64,000 nucleotides of DNA from CAYLRU01 sp964386565 (GCA_964386565.1 CAYLRU010000011.1:22903-86902); one strand, 5' to 3'; numbered from the stretch's first letter, positions 25,856 through 35,573 are shown. Numbers and translations are program-made. The notes: generated from the sequence alone by a model not told the origin.

Positions 25856-27529
25856 ATGATGTCTTACATAAAAAAATCGGTGCCGATAATTGTGTTTCTG
25901 CTCTTTGTGACCATCTCGATAACGCTGTGGAAAAATGAAAATGCGCATAGAAGAGAACTTCTTCAAAAAAGTACTGCAACTTCTTCGGAGCAGATGCGAA
26001 TCCGTATTGAAGGCCTGATGAATGCCCGTTTCGCTGCCCTCAAATTATTGGCCCAAAGATGGGTTGAAAGAACCCCGCCCGACTTCAGCAAAAATCGATT
26101 CATGGGGTTTGCGGATGATCTTTACATGCATTTCCAGGGATTCACCGGGATCAATTGGATCGATCCCCAGGGGGTTGTCCGGTGGGTTTTTCCCATGGAC
26201 AGCACCAACCAAAAGGCCGTCAACCGGAATATCTTCAGGCATCCGGATCCGGGGTTTCGGGACAGTTTTTCCCTGGCCATGAAAAGCCGACGGAACAGGG
26301 TCTCTCCGTGTACAGATCTCTTTCAGGGTGGAATGGGGTTTGAAGTATTTTATCCCCTGGTCCATGATAAAAATATTCAAGGTGTTCTAAGCGGGGTGTT
26401 CATGGTCGACCGGATTATGGATATCTGTCTGGGCCCCGATATTTCCGGCTCCTTTTATTTAAACCTTTATGAAAACGGCCGTCTTATTTATTCAAACGAA
26501 TCGGAACACATTAAAAATTTAGAAAGAAATGAGCTGACGGTTACCAGAGAGATTCAATTTACCGGAAAAACCTGGCAACTGGAAATCACACCGAATTCCG
26601 CCCTTTTGTCATCCCTGAAAAGACATGCACTTCCCATCCTGATTTTCGGATTAATCACCTCACTGGGTTTTTCCCTGCTTCTTTTCTTTCTGATCAAACG
26701 GATGGAAATGTACGGCCAGGCAAGGGATTTGGCCCTCCATGAAGTTAATGAGCGAAAACGTTCTGAAAATGCACTGAAAGAAAACGAAAAAAAACTGCAA
26801 GAATTACTGGATGAGCTGGTCCGGAAAAGCTCGGAACTTGAAGCATTTGTGTACACGGTATCCCATGACTTAAAATCACCGATCGTTACCATTGAAGGAT
26901 TCATCAGCGCCCTCCGCGAAGATTTCGGAGACCGGATCTCCCATGAGGGAGATAAATACCTGGACTATATCAGCGATGCCCTTAAAAAGATGGAGCATTT
27001 AATCCAGGATCTGCTGGAGCTTTCCCGCATCGGACGCACAGAGGGGAAAAAGGAAGATTTCCCTTTTGGCGATCTCCTGGAGGAGGTGATCACGGGGCTT
27101 CAACCCCGTATTGCTGAAAAATCGATCCAAGTTAATATCACGGGAGATCTGCCGTTGGTTTATGGAGAAAAAAAGCGACTGGGGCAAGTTATGGAAAACC
27201 TTTTGTCCAATTCGATAAAATATATGGGCAGGAATAACACGTCTCCCCGAATTGACATAGGTATCACACAGCAACAAGGACACCCGGTCTTTTTTGTCCG
27301 GGATAACGGCATTGGCATTCCGAAACATTATCATGAAAAAATTTTTCAGGTTTTTCAGCGGCTGCCCGCTGCAAAAAAATTAGGCGGAGGAACGGGTGTC
27401 GGACTTGCAATCGTCAAGCGGATCATCGAACAGCATGGCGGAAAAATTTGGCTGGAATCCAATCCCTTGAAAGGAACCACCTTTTTCTTCAAACTGAAAG
27501 CCAGGACGGAGTATACGGATGATATTTGA
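25856..27529 (+). CDS. Membrane sensor histidine kinase with extracytoplasmic domain
   Basis: 557 residues. TM1 lies at about 8-26 (VPIIVFLLFVTISITLW). An external sensor domain of roughly 230 residues, CHASE/Cache-like (GINWIDPQGVVRWVFPMDS), is followed by TM2 (LPILIFGLITSLGFSLLLFFL). A coiled coil leads to the HisKA phospho-acceptor (YTVSHDLKSPIVTIEGF) and the ATPase domain with DNGIGIP and GGGTGVGLAIVKRI. The gene ends overlapping a truncated receiver remnant, which suggests its original partner regulator has been lost. The hybrid protein at 27687 may act as substitute. Confidence 0.9.
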   Translation: MMSYIKKSVPIIVFLLFVTISITLWKNENAHRRELLQKSTATSSEQMRIRIEGLMNARFAALKLLAQRWVERTPPDFSKNRFMGFADDLYMHFQGFTGINWIDPQGVVRWVFPMDSTNQKAVNRNIFRHPDPGFRDSFSLAMKSRRNRVSPCTDLFQGGMGFEVFYPLVHDKNIQGVLSGVFMVDRIMDICLGPDISGSFYLNLYENGRLIYSNESEHIKNLERNELTVTREIQFTGKTWQLEITPNSALLSSLKRHALPILIFGLITSLGFSLLLFFLIKRMEMYGQARDLALHEVNERKRSENALKENEKKLQELLDELVRKSSELEAFVYTVSHDLKSPIVTIEGFISALREDFGDRISHEGDKYLDYISDALKKMEHLIQDLLELSRIGRTEGKKEDFPFGDLLEEVITGLQPRIAEKSIQVNITGDLPLVYGEKKRLGQVMENLLSNSIKYMGRNNTSPRIDIGITQQQGHPVFFVRDNGIGIPKHYHEKIFQVFQRLPAAKKLGGGTGVGLAIVKRIIEQHGGKIWLESNPLKGTTFFFKLKARTEYTDDI

Positions 27530-27647
27530 TCCGTCGAATATATTGATCGTGGAAGATGAAGAGGCGCACGCCGAGCTGACAAAACATGCGACCCGGAAGA
27601 CAAATCGAATTGACAGTATCGACAACAAACCACCTGTGCTGGATTAA
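27519..27647 (+). pseudogene. Truncated response-regulator receiver remnant
   Basis: A 42-codon frame overlaps the kinase stop (ATG 27519, TGA 27527-27529). Its start, NILIVEDEEAHAELTKHA, is the beta-1/alpha-1 part of a receiver with its acidic pair. The phospho-acceptor Asp and the rest of the domain are missing. It ends after about 40 residues at TAA 27645-27647. It is most likely a deletion remnant of the cognate regulator. Confidence 0.65.
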
Positions 27648-27686
27648 CCTATTGTATTATGGCAAAATCTTAAGGACGGCATTCCC

Positions 27687-28808
27687 ATGGACGTGCTAAG
27701 ACTCATTATCATCGAAGATGACGATTCGCATTTTGTTCTCATGCGACGCGCCATTTTAAAAGAACTGCCCACCGCATCGGTTCATCATTTCCAGGAACCC
27801 AAATCCTGTTTGAAGCGCTTAAATGAAATCATGCCGGACGTTATCATCACGGATTATCTGATGCCGGGAATGAACGGCATCGAATTTCTGGAATATTTGA
27901 ATAGCGAAAATCTTAATATACCCATTATCATGACAACGGCCCATGGGGATGAATATACCGCCGTGCAGGCCATGAAATTCGGGGCCAGGGATTACCTGGT
28001 TAAATCCGGCGACTTTTTTTCCTTGCTGCCGATGGTTATTAAAAAAGTGTCCCGGGAAAAGGCTCTTCGTCAATCCCTGCAGCAATCTGAAGAACAAATC
28101 CGACAACTCTCCCGGCAATTGCTGGAAGCCCAGGAAAGAGAGCGGAGGATGCTCTCCCTGGAACTCCATGATCGTGTTGCCCAGGATCTCTCATTGCTGA
28201 AAATTTCCTGCGATACGCTTTTCGACGATATTCCGGAAGCCTCCATTGAAATTAAAAACAGGGTTTCGGAATTATCAAAAATTCTGCACAGGATTATCAT
28301 TACCGTTCGGGATATGTCCTATGAATTAACACCCCCCGGCCTGAAGGAATTCGGGTTTTCCCAAACGGTTAATTCCTTTTGTGAAGACTTTTCAAAAAGA
28401 ACCGGATTAACCGTCAACTTCTCTTGTACGGCCGTGGATCAGTTACCACTGGATTATGACATGCGGATCAATCTCTACCGCCTGATCCAGGAAGGACTGA
28501 ACAATATAAAAAAACATGCACAGGCCCGTACCGGGTTCGTCACCGTGGTTGCCGCCCATCCGAACCTTATTCTCCGGATAGAAGATGACGGCATTGGATT
28601 TGATGTTCAACAGCGGGCCGGTCAGTTATCCAATGAGAAACGAATGGGTCTTCGGAGTATGAATGAACGGGTCGGCCTCCTTGGGGGTACGATGAAGATC
28701 CAGTCCCAACCGATGAAGGGCACAAAAATATTCATAAAAATCCCCATCCCGGAAAAAAAGGATAACAAACCATCCATCACAAAAATTGATCCCGAGAGAA
28801 GGTTTTGA
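27687..28808 (+). CDS. Receiver-histidine kinase hybrid (HisKA_3 type)
   Basis: 373 residues. An N-terminal receiver domain (LIIIEDDDSHFVLMRRA; phospho-acceptor in VIITDYLMPGMNG; Lys in RDYLVKSGD) is followed by a coiled coil and a NarX-type kinase: RERRMLSLELHDRVAQDLS, N-box EGLNNIKKHAQA and DDGIGFD. This order, with the receiver first, suggests a phosphorelay intermediate downstream of the membrane kinase. No DNA-binding domain is present. It converges with the sigma-54 activator gene, eight bases apart. Confidence 0.9.
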   Translation: MDVLRLIIIEDDDSHFVLMRRAILKELPTASVHHFQEPKSCLKRLNEIMPDVIITDYLMPGMNGIEFLEYLNSENLNIPIIMTTAHGDEYTAVQAMKFGARDYLVKSGDFFSLLPMVIKKVSREKALRQSLQQSEEQIRQLSRQLLEAQERERRMLSLELHDRVAQDLSLLKISCDTLFDDIPEASIEIKNRVSELSKILHRIIITVRDMSYELTPPGLKEFGFSQTVNSFCEDFSKRTGLTVNFSCTAVDQLPLDYDMRINLYRLIQEGLNNIKKHAQARTGFVTVVAAHPNLILRIEDDGIGFDVQQRAGQLSNEKRMGLRSMNERVGLLGGTMKIQSQPMKGTKIFIKIPIPEKKDNKPSITKIDPERRF

Positions 28809-28816
28809 AACCGCTT

Positions 28817-31800
28817 CTAATCAAACAACAACTGCTTCTTAATCCCGAGTTTTTTCATCTTTGAGTACAGGGTATTGGGATGGACGTTTAAAAACTCGGC
28901 AGCGCCGCCCTTGCCATGAATGACACCCGAGGTTTTCTTCAGTGCACGGATGATATGCCGACGCTCATTCTCTTCCAGAGACACGATTTGGATTTTCGTC
29001 TTTTCCTCAATATCCGCTTTTTTCAGCTCCGGCATTTTAAATCGCGATCCGGAACTCAATATGGCACCCCTTTCGATCACATTTTCCAGTTCCCGCACAT
29101 TTCCCGGCCAGTTATAAGTGACCAGTTTTTTCATATCCGTTTCAGATATTCTCATGTCCGGTCTTTTCAGTTTTTTTTCATAGATTTTGAGGAAGTAATA
29201 CGCAAGCAGAGGGATATCCTCTTTTCTCTCTCTCAGGGGCGGAACATGAATGGGAAAAACATTCAGCCGGTAGTACAGATCTTCCCTGAACCTATTACCG
29301 TTTACATCATTGAGCAAATCCCGATTTGTCGCCGCTATCAGGCGGAAGTCGGAATGAATCGTCTTTCTTCCCCCCAGGCGCTCGAATTCCTTGCTCTGCA
29401 ATACCCTTAACAGACGGACCTGAACATCCATTGAAATTTCACCGATTTCGTCAAGAAAGATGGTGCCTTTATTGGCCAGTTCGAATCTTCCGATACGCTG
29501 TTGGATTGCACCGGTAAAGGCCCCTTTTTCATGTCCGAACAATTCGCTGGCAATCAACGTTTCGGGAAATGCACTGCAATTGACGCGGATAAACGGTTTA
29601 TCTTTCCGTCTGCTCCGGCGATGTATCGCCCTGGCCACCAGTTCCTTGCCCACACCGGTTTCACCTGAAATAAGGATATTGGAATCCGTGTCGGCGACCT
29701 GTATGACCTTTGAAATCACCTCTTTGACGGCCAGACTTTCCCCGACGATTTCCTCGAAATGATGAACTTCAATTTGCTGTTCTTCATAATACTGATTTTC
29801 CTGTCTGAGCGTTTCATTGAGAGAACGAATTTCTTCATAGGCCCTGGCATTGTCCATGGCAATGGCGGCCTGAGCCGCAAAATAGGAAAGAATTTCAAGA
29901 TCCGTTTCCTTGAACCGGCTGTTGAAAAACCGGTTGTCATGGTACAGCACCCCCACGACGTTACCACGGATTTTCATGGGAACGCAGATACAATTCCGGA
30001 TGGCATGTCGCCGACGGGCATCGGTATCACCTGTCGGATCACGGTTCAGAATCAGCCCTTTCTCCGTGGTAAATGTTTTGGTGATCATCTTCATGGATTC
30101 CCTAAAACCCGGATGCCTGACATCGCCTTCATTTAAATTGGTTGCCGCCCGAAGAACCGGTCTGGAAGGAGATATTTCCTTTTCCAAAAGAAATATGGCG
30201 CCGCGTTCAGCACCGGTAATGCGATTGGCTGTTGAAATAATATGCCGCGCCAATTCCCTGTTATCCCGGATCATCACCAGTTCCTGCCCGAGCTTTATCA
30301 TTTCTTTAAAAAGGTTTTTTTCGTCGCGCCGGTTCCTGCATAAAAATCGCAAATCTTCGGGAATCAAATAATCCCCGTAAATTTCAACATCCGTCGCAAT
30401 CTTTGCAATAGCTCTTCTTGCCTTCTTTTCATTTCCGATCAGAAGATATTCTCTTGCAAGCTCAACCCGGGTTTTCGCAAGCTGCGTTCTGTAACCGGCT
30501 TCGGTTAGCCACTTGACCGACAACATCAGGGATTTGATAATGTTTTCATGGGGTCGCCCTTCCTGACGGAGAAAAAGTGCCTGGTAACGGTACGCCGTCC
30601 CCCTGTTTCGAATGTCCCGGCTGACGATGGCACGCCGAATTTCCTTGTCAAAGGAAAAATCTGCAAGGCAGGTCGTCCCGTCCTGCTGCATGCGCCAGTA
30701 AAGTTCGAGAAGATTAAAAAGCTGGTAGGTTTCAAAATTGATTTCTTTGCACAATTGCAGGCATGCTGTCAGGCTGTCCGCTGCTTTTTTCACCTCGCCC
30801 TTCCGGATGTAGGCAACCGCCATGGCATCAAGGCACAAGACCAATGTTATATAATGGGGAGCGGTAGCAGCCTTTTCCCGTGCTTCGACCAAATATTCCA
30901 GTGCCTTATCCATCTGATTGACTTCAAGCAGCATCCATCCGATGGCAAGGGACAGCGTGCTTTCCACGTAAAGGTCCCCTTTGTTCTTATTATCGTTGTA
31001 TAACGCATCCAGCATTCCCATGCCCTGGGTTAAGTCCCCCGTGTAACCGTAAGCGCATCCGGTAACAAACGCGGCATGAATCGATGTTCTCGTTTTGGGG
31101 TATTTTGCCACCTCTGGCGCGATTTCTTCATAATTTTGGACCACCTCCCTGAATCTGCCCTGGTAGAAAAGAAAAAGAGAGGTAAACGCGTTGGCCGACT
31201 GCCTCAGCAAGGGATCATTCAAATTCTTGGCAATGGTCCATCCCCGATTGAAATGACGAAACGCACTTTTAAAATTAAACAGCATCCAGTCCGTCATGGC
31301 CAAATGCATTTCCAGCATCGCCAAGAGTACATGGTTATCGCGCTTTTGTGCCCTTGTGATGGCCTCATTCAATGCCGATGTGACGGATCTGAGATCGGGC
31401 TCGGCATCGGAAACCCGCGAATATCCCATGGCAGCGTCGAAAACAAGCCGGTCCGCTTCTTCGCTCTTGTTTTTATTCAGATCCTTGATGACCTTCCGGT
31501 AGCACTGGATGGCTTTTTTATGATGATTGTTTCTGCGATAGTGATCGCCGGCTTTTAACAGCCACCGGCATCCGTCCATATTATTTTCCGCTTTCAACAG
31601 ATGATTTGTCATGGTCTCCATGACATCGGCTTCTTCAACCGATTCTTTTAAGAAGATATCCACCAGGCGTTTTTTTAAACGCTTTTTTTCATCCGTCGCC
31701 AGCATGGATTGAAATGCAATTCGTTTTCCATTGTCCTTGAAGATGTACCGGGCAACCCCTTCTTTCATCAAAATCCCCTGGTCAACCCCCTGCTCGACGG

Positions 31801-32002
31801 ACAACAGGATCTTTTCAACCCTTGCACCTGTCAATTCAAGAAGCCAGTCAATGGAAATCCACCCTTCAAAAAGCGCGGCAACTGCCAGGATATAATCTGA
31901 ATTTTTAATATTGAGGGTCGCATGGTCTGGCATGGCTGACTCCGGAAATAAGAACAGCGTTACAAGAAATTTGTCGGCGATCGCCGTCAGTTTTTCCGGC
32001 AT
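28817..32002 (-). CDS. Giant TPR-GAF-AAA+ sigma-54-dependent activator (EBP 1)
   Basis: 1061 residues. The N-terminal 150 residues resemble winged-helix segments. TPR-like helical repeats fill about 160-550, a GAF domain about 575-735, and an AAA+ domain follows with Walker A GETGVGKE near 780 and the sigma-54-contacting GAFTGA motif (GHEKGAFTGA). A Fis-type HTH ends the protein (HGKGGAAEFLNVHPNTLYSK). It has no receiver domain, so activity is probably set by ligand or protein binding to TPR/GAF. A consensus sigma-54 promoter lies 118 bases away, driving the divergent AtuA-type operon, its likely target. It is paralogous to the protein at 49484-52612. Confidence 0.93.
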   Translation of the reverse strand: MPEKLTAIADKFLVTLFLFPESAMPDHATLNIKNSDYILAVAALFEGWISIDWLLELTGARVEKILLSVEQGVDQGILMKEGVARYIFKDNGKRIAFQSMLATDEKKRLKKRLVDIFLKESVEEADVMETMTNHLLKAENNMDGCRWLLKAGDHYRRNNHHKKAIQCYRKVIKDLNKNKSEEADRLVFDAAMGYSRVSDAEPDLRSVTSALNEAITRAQKRDNHVLLAMLEMHLAMTDWMLFNFKSAFRHFNRGWTIAKNLNDPLLRQSANAFTSLFLFYQGRFREVVQNYEEIAPEVAKYPKTRTSIHAAFVTGCAYGYTGDLTQGMGMLDALYNDNKNKGDLYVESTLSLAIGWMLLEVNQMDKALEYLVEAREKAATAPHYITLVLCLDAMAVAYIRKGEVKKAADSLTACLQLCKEINFETYQLFNLLELYWRMQQDGTTCLADFSFDKEIRRAIVSRDIRNRGTAYRYQALFLRQEGRPHENIIKSLMLSVKWLTEAGYRTQLAKTRVELAREYLLIGNEKKARRAIAKIATDVEIYGDYLIPEDLRFLCRNRRDEKNLFKEMIKLGQELVMIRDNRELARHIISTANRITGAERGAIFLLEKEISPSRPVLRAATNLNEGDVRHPGFRESMKMITKTFTTEKGLILNRDPTGDTDARRRHAIRNCICVPMKIRGNVVGVLYHDNRFFNSRFKETDLEILSYFAAQAAIAMDNARAYEEIRSLNETLRQENQYYEEQQIEVHHFEEIVGESLAVKEVISKVIQVADTDSNILISGETGVGKELVARAIHRRSRRKDKPFIRVNCSAFPETLIASELFGHEKGAFTGAIQQRIGRFELANKGTIFLDEIGEISMDVQVRLLRVLQSKEFERLGGRKTIHSDFRLIAATNRDLLNDVNGNRFREDLYYRLNVFPIHVPPLRERKEDIPLLAYYFLKIYEKKLKRPDMRISETDMKKLVTYNWPGNVRELENVIERGAILSSGSRFKMPELKKADIEEKTKIQIVSLEENERRHIIRALKKTSGVIHGKGGAAEFLNVHPNTLYSKMKKLGIKKQLLFD

Positions 32003-32120
32003 TATTAACCACTGAATATCGTCATGTCAACATTATAAAGTGGCCTTTATCATCTCCAGCTTAATCCGGGATCGCTATAACGTATTGTTTTTAAATCTGT
32101 TCTTACCATTTATTCATAAT

Positions 32121-32136
32121 GGCACACTGCTTGCAG
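32121..32136 (+). promoter_or_regulatory. Consensus sigma-54 promoter (-24/-12)
   Basis: TGGCACACTGCTTGCA matches the consensus TGGCAC-N5-TTGC exactly, with GG and GC ten bases apart. It faces the plus-strand STAS/acyl-CoA/carboxylase/AtuA operon, and the divergent gene encodes a sigma-54 activator. Transcription should begin about 12 bases downstream. Confidence 0.88.
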
Positions 32137-32271
32137 ATGATAATTTATGCAGATTCACGGACCGGTAAAATTACATGCCGGCCCGGTTCATGCGCGGTTT
32201 TCTGCGTGTCCGGGCAAATAACGCAACAACATCAGAAACGGTTTCAAAACCTCTTCCAGGAAAACGAAAGA

Positions 32272-32607
32272 ATGCTTCATATTGAAGATAAAAGTCTTAA
32301 AAAGGGATTTACGGATCTGAAGGTTGACGGAATTCTGAATGCTTCGTCTCTGCCGACATTAAGAAAAATCATTGAAAAAAAACTGTCGGACAAAAAAAAA
32401 GTCCGCCTTCAACTGTCCGGCATCATTCACTGTGACCGAAATGGAATACATTTTCTCAGGCAATATCAGGATAAGGTCGTCCTGGACGGCATGTCCGAAT
32501 TCCTGAGGATGGAAATGCGAACAAAAATCGGTGACCCGGACAAAAAAAGATCAGACGGGAATGAAACCCGGCTGCGGCCGGACCCGCGGAAAGCGAGGAA
32601 AAAATGA
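32272..32607 (+). CDS. STAS-like small protein heading the sigma-54 operon
   Basis: 111 residues. GFTDLKVDGILNASSLPTL, KVRLQLSGIIHCDRNGIHFL and the following helix match the fold pattern of STAS (anti-sigma antagonist) domains, although the usual phosphorylated Ser/Thr is not evident. ATG 32272 is chosen because upstream ATGs fall in or beside the promoter. The stop overlaps the start of the dehydrogenase gene (ATGA), implying translational coupling. The C-terminal tail is basic. Role unknown, possibly regulation of the pathway or activator. Confidence 0.6.
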   Translation: MLHIEDKSLKKGFTDLKVDGILNASSLPTLRKIIEKKLSDKKKVRLQLSGIIHCDRNGIHFLRQYQDKVVLDGMSEFLRMEMRTKIGDPDKKRSDGNETRLRPDPRKARKK

Positions 32608-33755
32608 GAAGTGACATACATTTTAACAAGGACCATGAGCTTGTAAGAAAATCCGTCAGAGATTTTGTGAATAAGGAAATCAACCCTTATGTGGATGAAT
32701 GGGAAGAAGCCGGAATCGTTCCCCTCAAGAAACTGTTTAAAAAGATGGGGGATCTCGGTTTTCTCGGCATCCGCTACGATCCGAAGTACGGTGGTCAGGG
32801 ACTGGATTACTGGTATGAAACGGTTTTTCTGGAAGAACTGGGACACATTCGTGCTGCAGGTCTTTGGATCGCGATATCCGTTCAGACCAACATGGCCACC
32901 CCGGCCATAGATGAGTTCGGAAGTGAATATTTAAAGGATAAATACCTCCGGGGCGCCATCTCCGGAGAACTGGTCGGTGCAATCGCCGTGACGGAACCGT
33001 GCGCGGGTTCGGATGTGGCGGCACTTCAGAGTAGGGCCAAAAAAGAAGGGGATTACTACATCCTCAATGGTTCAAAGATCTTCATCACCAATGGCACACA
33101 GGCTGATTTTTATACCTTGTTGGCCCGAACCAGCGATGCCCCCGGCGCTCATTCCTTCAGCCTTTTCGTCGTTCCCGGGGATTTGCCGGGTATTCAGATC
33201 AGCCGCAAGCTGGAAAAATTGGGGGTCTGGTGCAGTGATACAGCGGAAATTTTTTTTGACAACGTAAAAATTCCAGCGGAGAACCTTATCGGCGAGGAAG
33301 GGGAAGGCTTTATCTACCAGATGAAACAATTCCAGCATGAGCGGTTTTCCCTGCTGCCACCTACCTACATCTCCGCTTACAACATTATCGACATGACGGT
33401 TGCTTACCTTAAAGAACGGGTGGTGTTCGGCCGACCGCTGATCAAAAAACAGGCGCTGCAGCATCAACTGGTTGATTGGCTGACCGAAATCGAGTGCCTG
33501 CGGCAGCTCACCTATGCAATCGTTCGTATCAAAATGGCCGGCCTGGATGCCACCAAACAGATCTCGATGGGCAAGCTGTATGCCGGCCGGATTTTCAGCA
33601 AAATCGTAGCCGGATGTCTCAGGATGCACGGCGGGATGGGATTCATGAAGGAAATGCTCATATCAAGGTACTACAGGGACTCCATCGGCCTGAGTATCGG
33701 CGGCGGTGCAGATGAGGTCATGAGGGATGTGATTGCAAAATTGGAAGGCTTTTAA
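32604..33755 (+). CDS. Acyl-CoA dehydrogenase (isovaleryl-/citronellyl-CoA type)
   Basis: 383-residue FAD-dependent dehydrogenase. AVTEPCAGSDVAALQS and the later RMHGGMGF segment are family signatures. The usual C-terminal catalytic Glu is replaced (SIGGGADEV), while a Glu is present in FQHERFSLL, around residue 246, where isovaleryl-CoA and long-chain enzymes carry their base. This points to a branched-chain substrate and the AtuD/LiuA type. GAGG precedes the ATG. It is followed by the carboxylase genes, so its product is probably carboxylated next. Confidence 0.88.
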   Translation: MRSDIHFNKDHELVRKSVRDFVNKEINPYVDEWEEAGIVPLKKLFKKMGDLGFLGIRYDPKYGGQGLDYWYETVFLEELGHIRAAGLWIAISVQTNMATPAIDEFGSEYLKDKYLRGAISGELVGAIAVTEPCAGSDVAALQSRAKKEGDYYILNGSKIFITNGTQADFYTLLARTSDAPGAHSFSLFVVPGDLPGIQISRKLEKLGVWCSDTAEIFFDNVKIPAENLIGEEGEGFIYQMKQFQHERFSLLPPTYISAYNIIDMTVAYLKERVVFGRPLIKKQALQHQLVDWLTEIECLRQLTYAIVRIKMAGLDATKQISMGKLYAGRIFSKIVAGCLRMHGGMGFMKEMLISRYYRDSIGLSIGGGADEVMRDVIAKLEGF

Positions 33756-33765
33756 AAGACAAAAA

Positions 33766-33807
33766 GTGAGGAGGTTATGAGTTTGGGTTATGGGTGAATG
33801 GTGAAGA
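33766..33807 (+). repeat. Heptamer-periodic tract D
   Basis: GT-starting units (GTTATGA, GTTTGG, GTTATGG, GTGAATG, GTGAAGA) begin at 33774, 33781, 33787, 33794 and 33801, so the 7-bp phase has one single-base slip. It follows the dehydrogenase gene, on the coding strand of the operon. Confidence 0.55.
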
Positions 33808-33869
33808 ACTAAAAATCTGCTGCAAGTACCGGTTACGGATCACTGATAATGTAAAAGGAGGTTCCCAAA

Positions 33870-35423
33870 ATGGGCCAATGGATGGATGGATATTTGAAAA
33901 AACTGGAAAAAGTTCGTCAGGAAGGCCTGGAAGGCGGTGGAGAAAAACGTATCCAGGTCCAACATGACCTGGGAAAACTGACGGCCCGGGAGCGGATCGA
34001 TCTGCTGGCTGATCCGGGTTCCTTTGAAGAACTCGGAACCCTGGTTCGGGAGAACACTCTCCACGGCCAGGAAGGCGGCGACCTCCCCAGTCCGGGAGAC
34101 GGGGTCGTCATGGGACTTGCCCGGATAAACAACCGCCAGGTCATGATCTATGCAACGGACTTCACGGTGATGTCCGGCGCCATCGGAGACCAGGGGGCCT
34201 GGAAGATGGCCGAACTGGTGAAGATGGCCGGCCAAGAGCAGGTGCCCATCATCGGCATCTGGGATTCGGCCGGCTCACGTATCGGTATAAAGGACGGTTC
34301 CATCGGCCAGCACGGACTGGCGCGGCTGGTACAAAACTACTGCCACTATTCCGGTGTCATTCCCCGGATATCTCTGGTATTAGGCCCCTGCACAGGGCCT
34401 TGGGCCCAGGTGCCGGTACTGTCCGACTTTCTCATTATGAACGAAAATACCGGCTTTCTGTGGTGGGGTGGTGATAAACAGACGGAAGATGCCGGCGGTT
34501 CCGACTTTCACATGGTAAAATCCGGGCAGTGCCACCTGATCGCCGAAAGCGACGAAGATGCCATTGATAAAGTCAAATCACTCCTGCAGTTTATTCCTCA
34601 GAATTGCTGGGAAAAACCAGCCGCCATAGCACCCACGGATGATCCCCGGCGGTATGAAGAGTCCCTCATCGACGTCATGCCCGACGATGTCAAATTCACT
34701 TACGACATTCACGACATCATTACCCTGATTGCGGATAACGGTGAGTTCTTCGAACTCCAGGAAGATTATGCCCCAAACATGTTTACGGGATTCGCCCGCT
34801 TCAACGGAATGGTCGCAGGCATCGCGGCCAGCAACCCGGAGGAACTCAGCGGCATCATGGAGCCGGATTCCTCTGACAAGTATGACCGGTTCATCATGTT
34901 TTTGGATGCGTTTAATATTCCTCTGATCACCATGTCCGACACAACGGCGTTTCCCCCGGGAGACCGGTGGGAACGCATGGGTGTTATCCGGCACGGTGCC
35001 AAGAATCTCCATGGTTACTCCCACCTGACCTGCCCCAAAGTAACCATTGTTTTGCGCCGATCCTACGGCGGTTCGAATATTGTCATGGGGTGCAGCGGCA
35101 TGGGACCGGATTTTCTCTATGGATGGCCCACCGCCGAATTCGCCCCTACCGGACCGGAAATGATGGTCAACGCCGTGTTTCACAAAGAACTGGCAAAGGC
35201 CAGGGAAGACGGTAATTTCGAGGAAATGTACAATTTCCTGGTGGGTAAGATAAGGGACATGTACAGCGTCATGACATTGGGCAAATCCTATACAGACTGG
35301 TATACCGTGCACGAGGTCATCGATCCCAGGGAAACCCGTTTGCGAATCATCAACGCCCTGCATGCCTCGGCCAACAAACATGAAGAAGTACCGGACAAGC
35401 GAAGGTATATTAAACCTGCATAA
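33870..35423 (+). CDS. Acyl-CoA carboxylase carboxyltransferase subunit 1 (degenerate N-domain motif)
   Basis: 517-residue PccB/MccB-type carboxyltransferase, which transfers CO2 from carboxybiotin to an acyl-CoA. The family frame is clear (KLTARERIDLLADPGSFEEL; DFTVMSGAIGDQ). In the N-domain the usual SGGAR is SAGSR, and the GPCAGGAVYSP loop reads GPCTGPWAQVP (about 172-182), losing the oxyanion-hole Gly pair. The C-domain retains Gly-Gly in RRSYGGSN (about residue 398). The active site normally lies between the N-domain of one subunit and the C-domain of another. AAAGGAGG fixes the start. Confidence 0.9.
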   Translation: MGQWMDGYLKKLEKVRQEGLEGGGEKRIQVQHDLGKLTARERIDLLADPGSFEELGTLVRENTLHGQEGGDLPSPGDGVVMGLARINNRQVMIYATDFTVMSGAIGDQGAWKMAELVKMAGQEQVPIIGIWDSAGSRIGIKDGSIGQHGLARLVQNYCHYSGVIPRISLVLGPCTGPWAQVPVLSDFLIMNENTGFLWWGGDKQTEDAGGSDFHMVKSGQCHLIAESDEDAIDKVKSLLQFIPQNCWEKPAAIAPTDDPRRYEESLIDVMPDDVKFTYDIHDIITLIADNGEFFELQEDYAPNMFTGFARFNGMVAGIAASNPEELSGIMEPDSSDKYDRFIMFLDAFNIPLITMSDTTAFPPGDRWERMGVIRHGAKNLHGYSHLTCPKVTIVLRRSYGGSNIVMGCSGMGPDFLYGWPTAEFAPTGPEMMVNAVFHKELAKAREDGNFEEMYNFLVGKIRDMYSVMTLGKSYTDWYTVHEVIDPRETRLRIINALHASANKHEEVPDKRRYIKPA

Positions 35424-35573
35424 GCACCAGGCATATTCCATGTTGCATTCAGGATGATGCCACGACGGCAAGGGGAAAGCGACACAGGTGTACATTACGG
35501 TAAATCGGGGAGCCGACGACACATCCGCCGCAGGTAGCGACTGAATGCAGATTTTGAAACCAGGAGACAAATC

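Noticed and set aside
32119..32271. Upstream extension of the STAS-like protein from an ATG at 32119
   Set aside because: That ATG lies inside the sigma-54 promoter, so it would not be in the transcript; the extension also lacks conserved residues.
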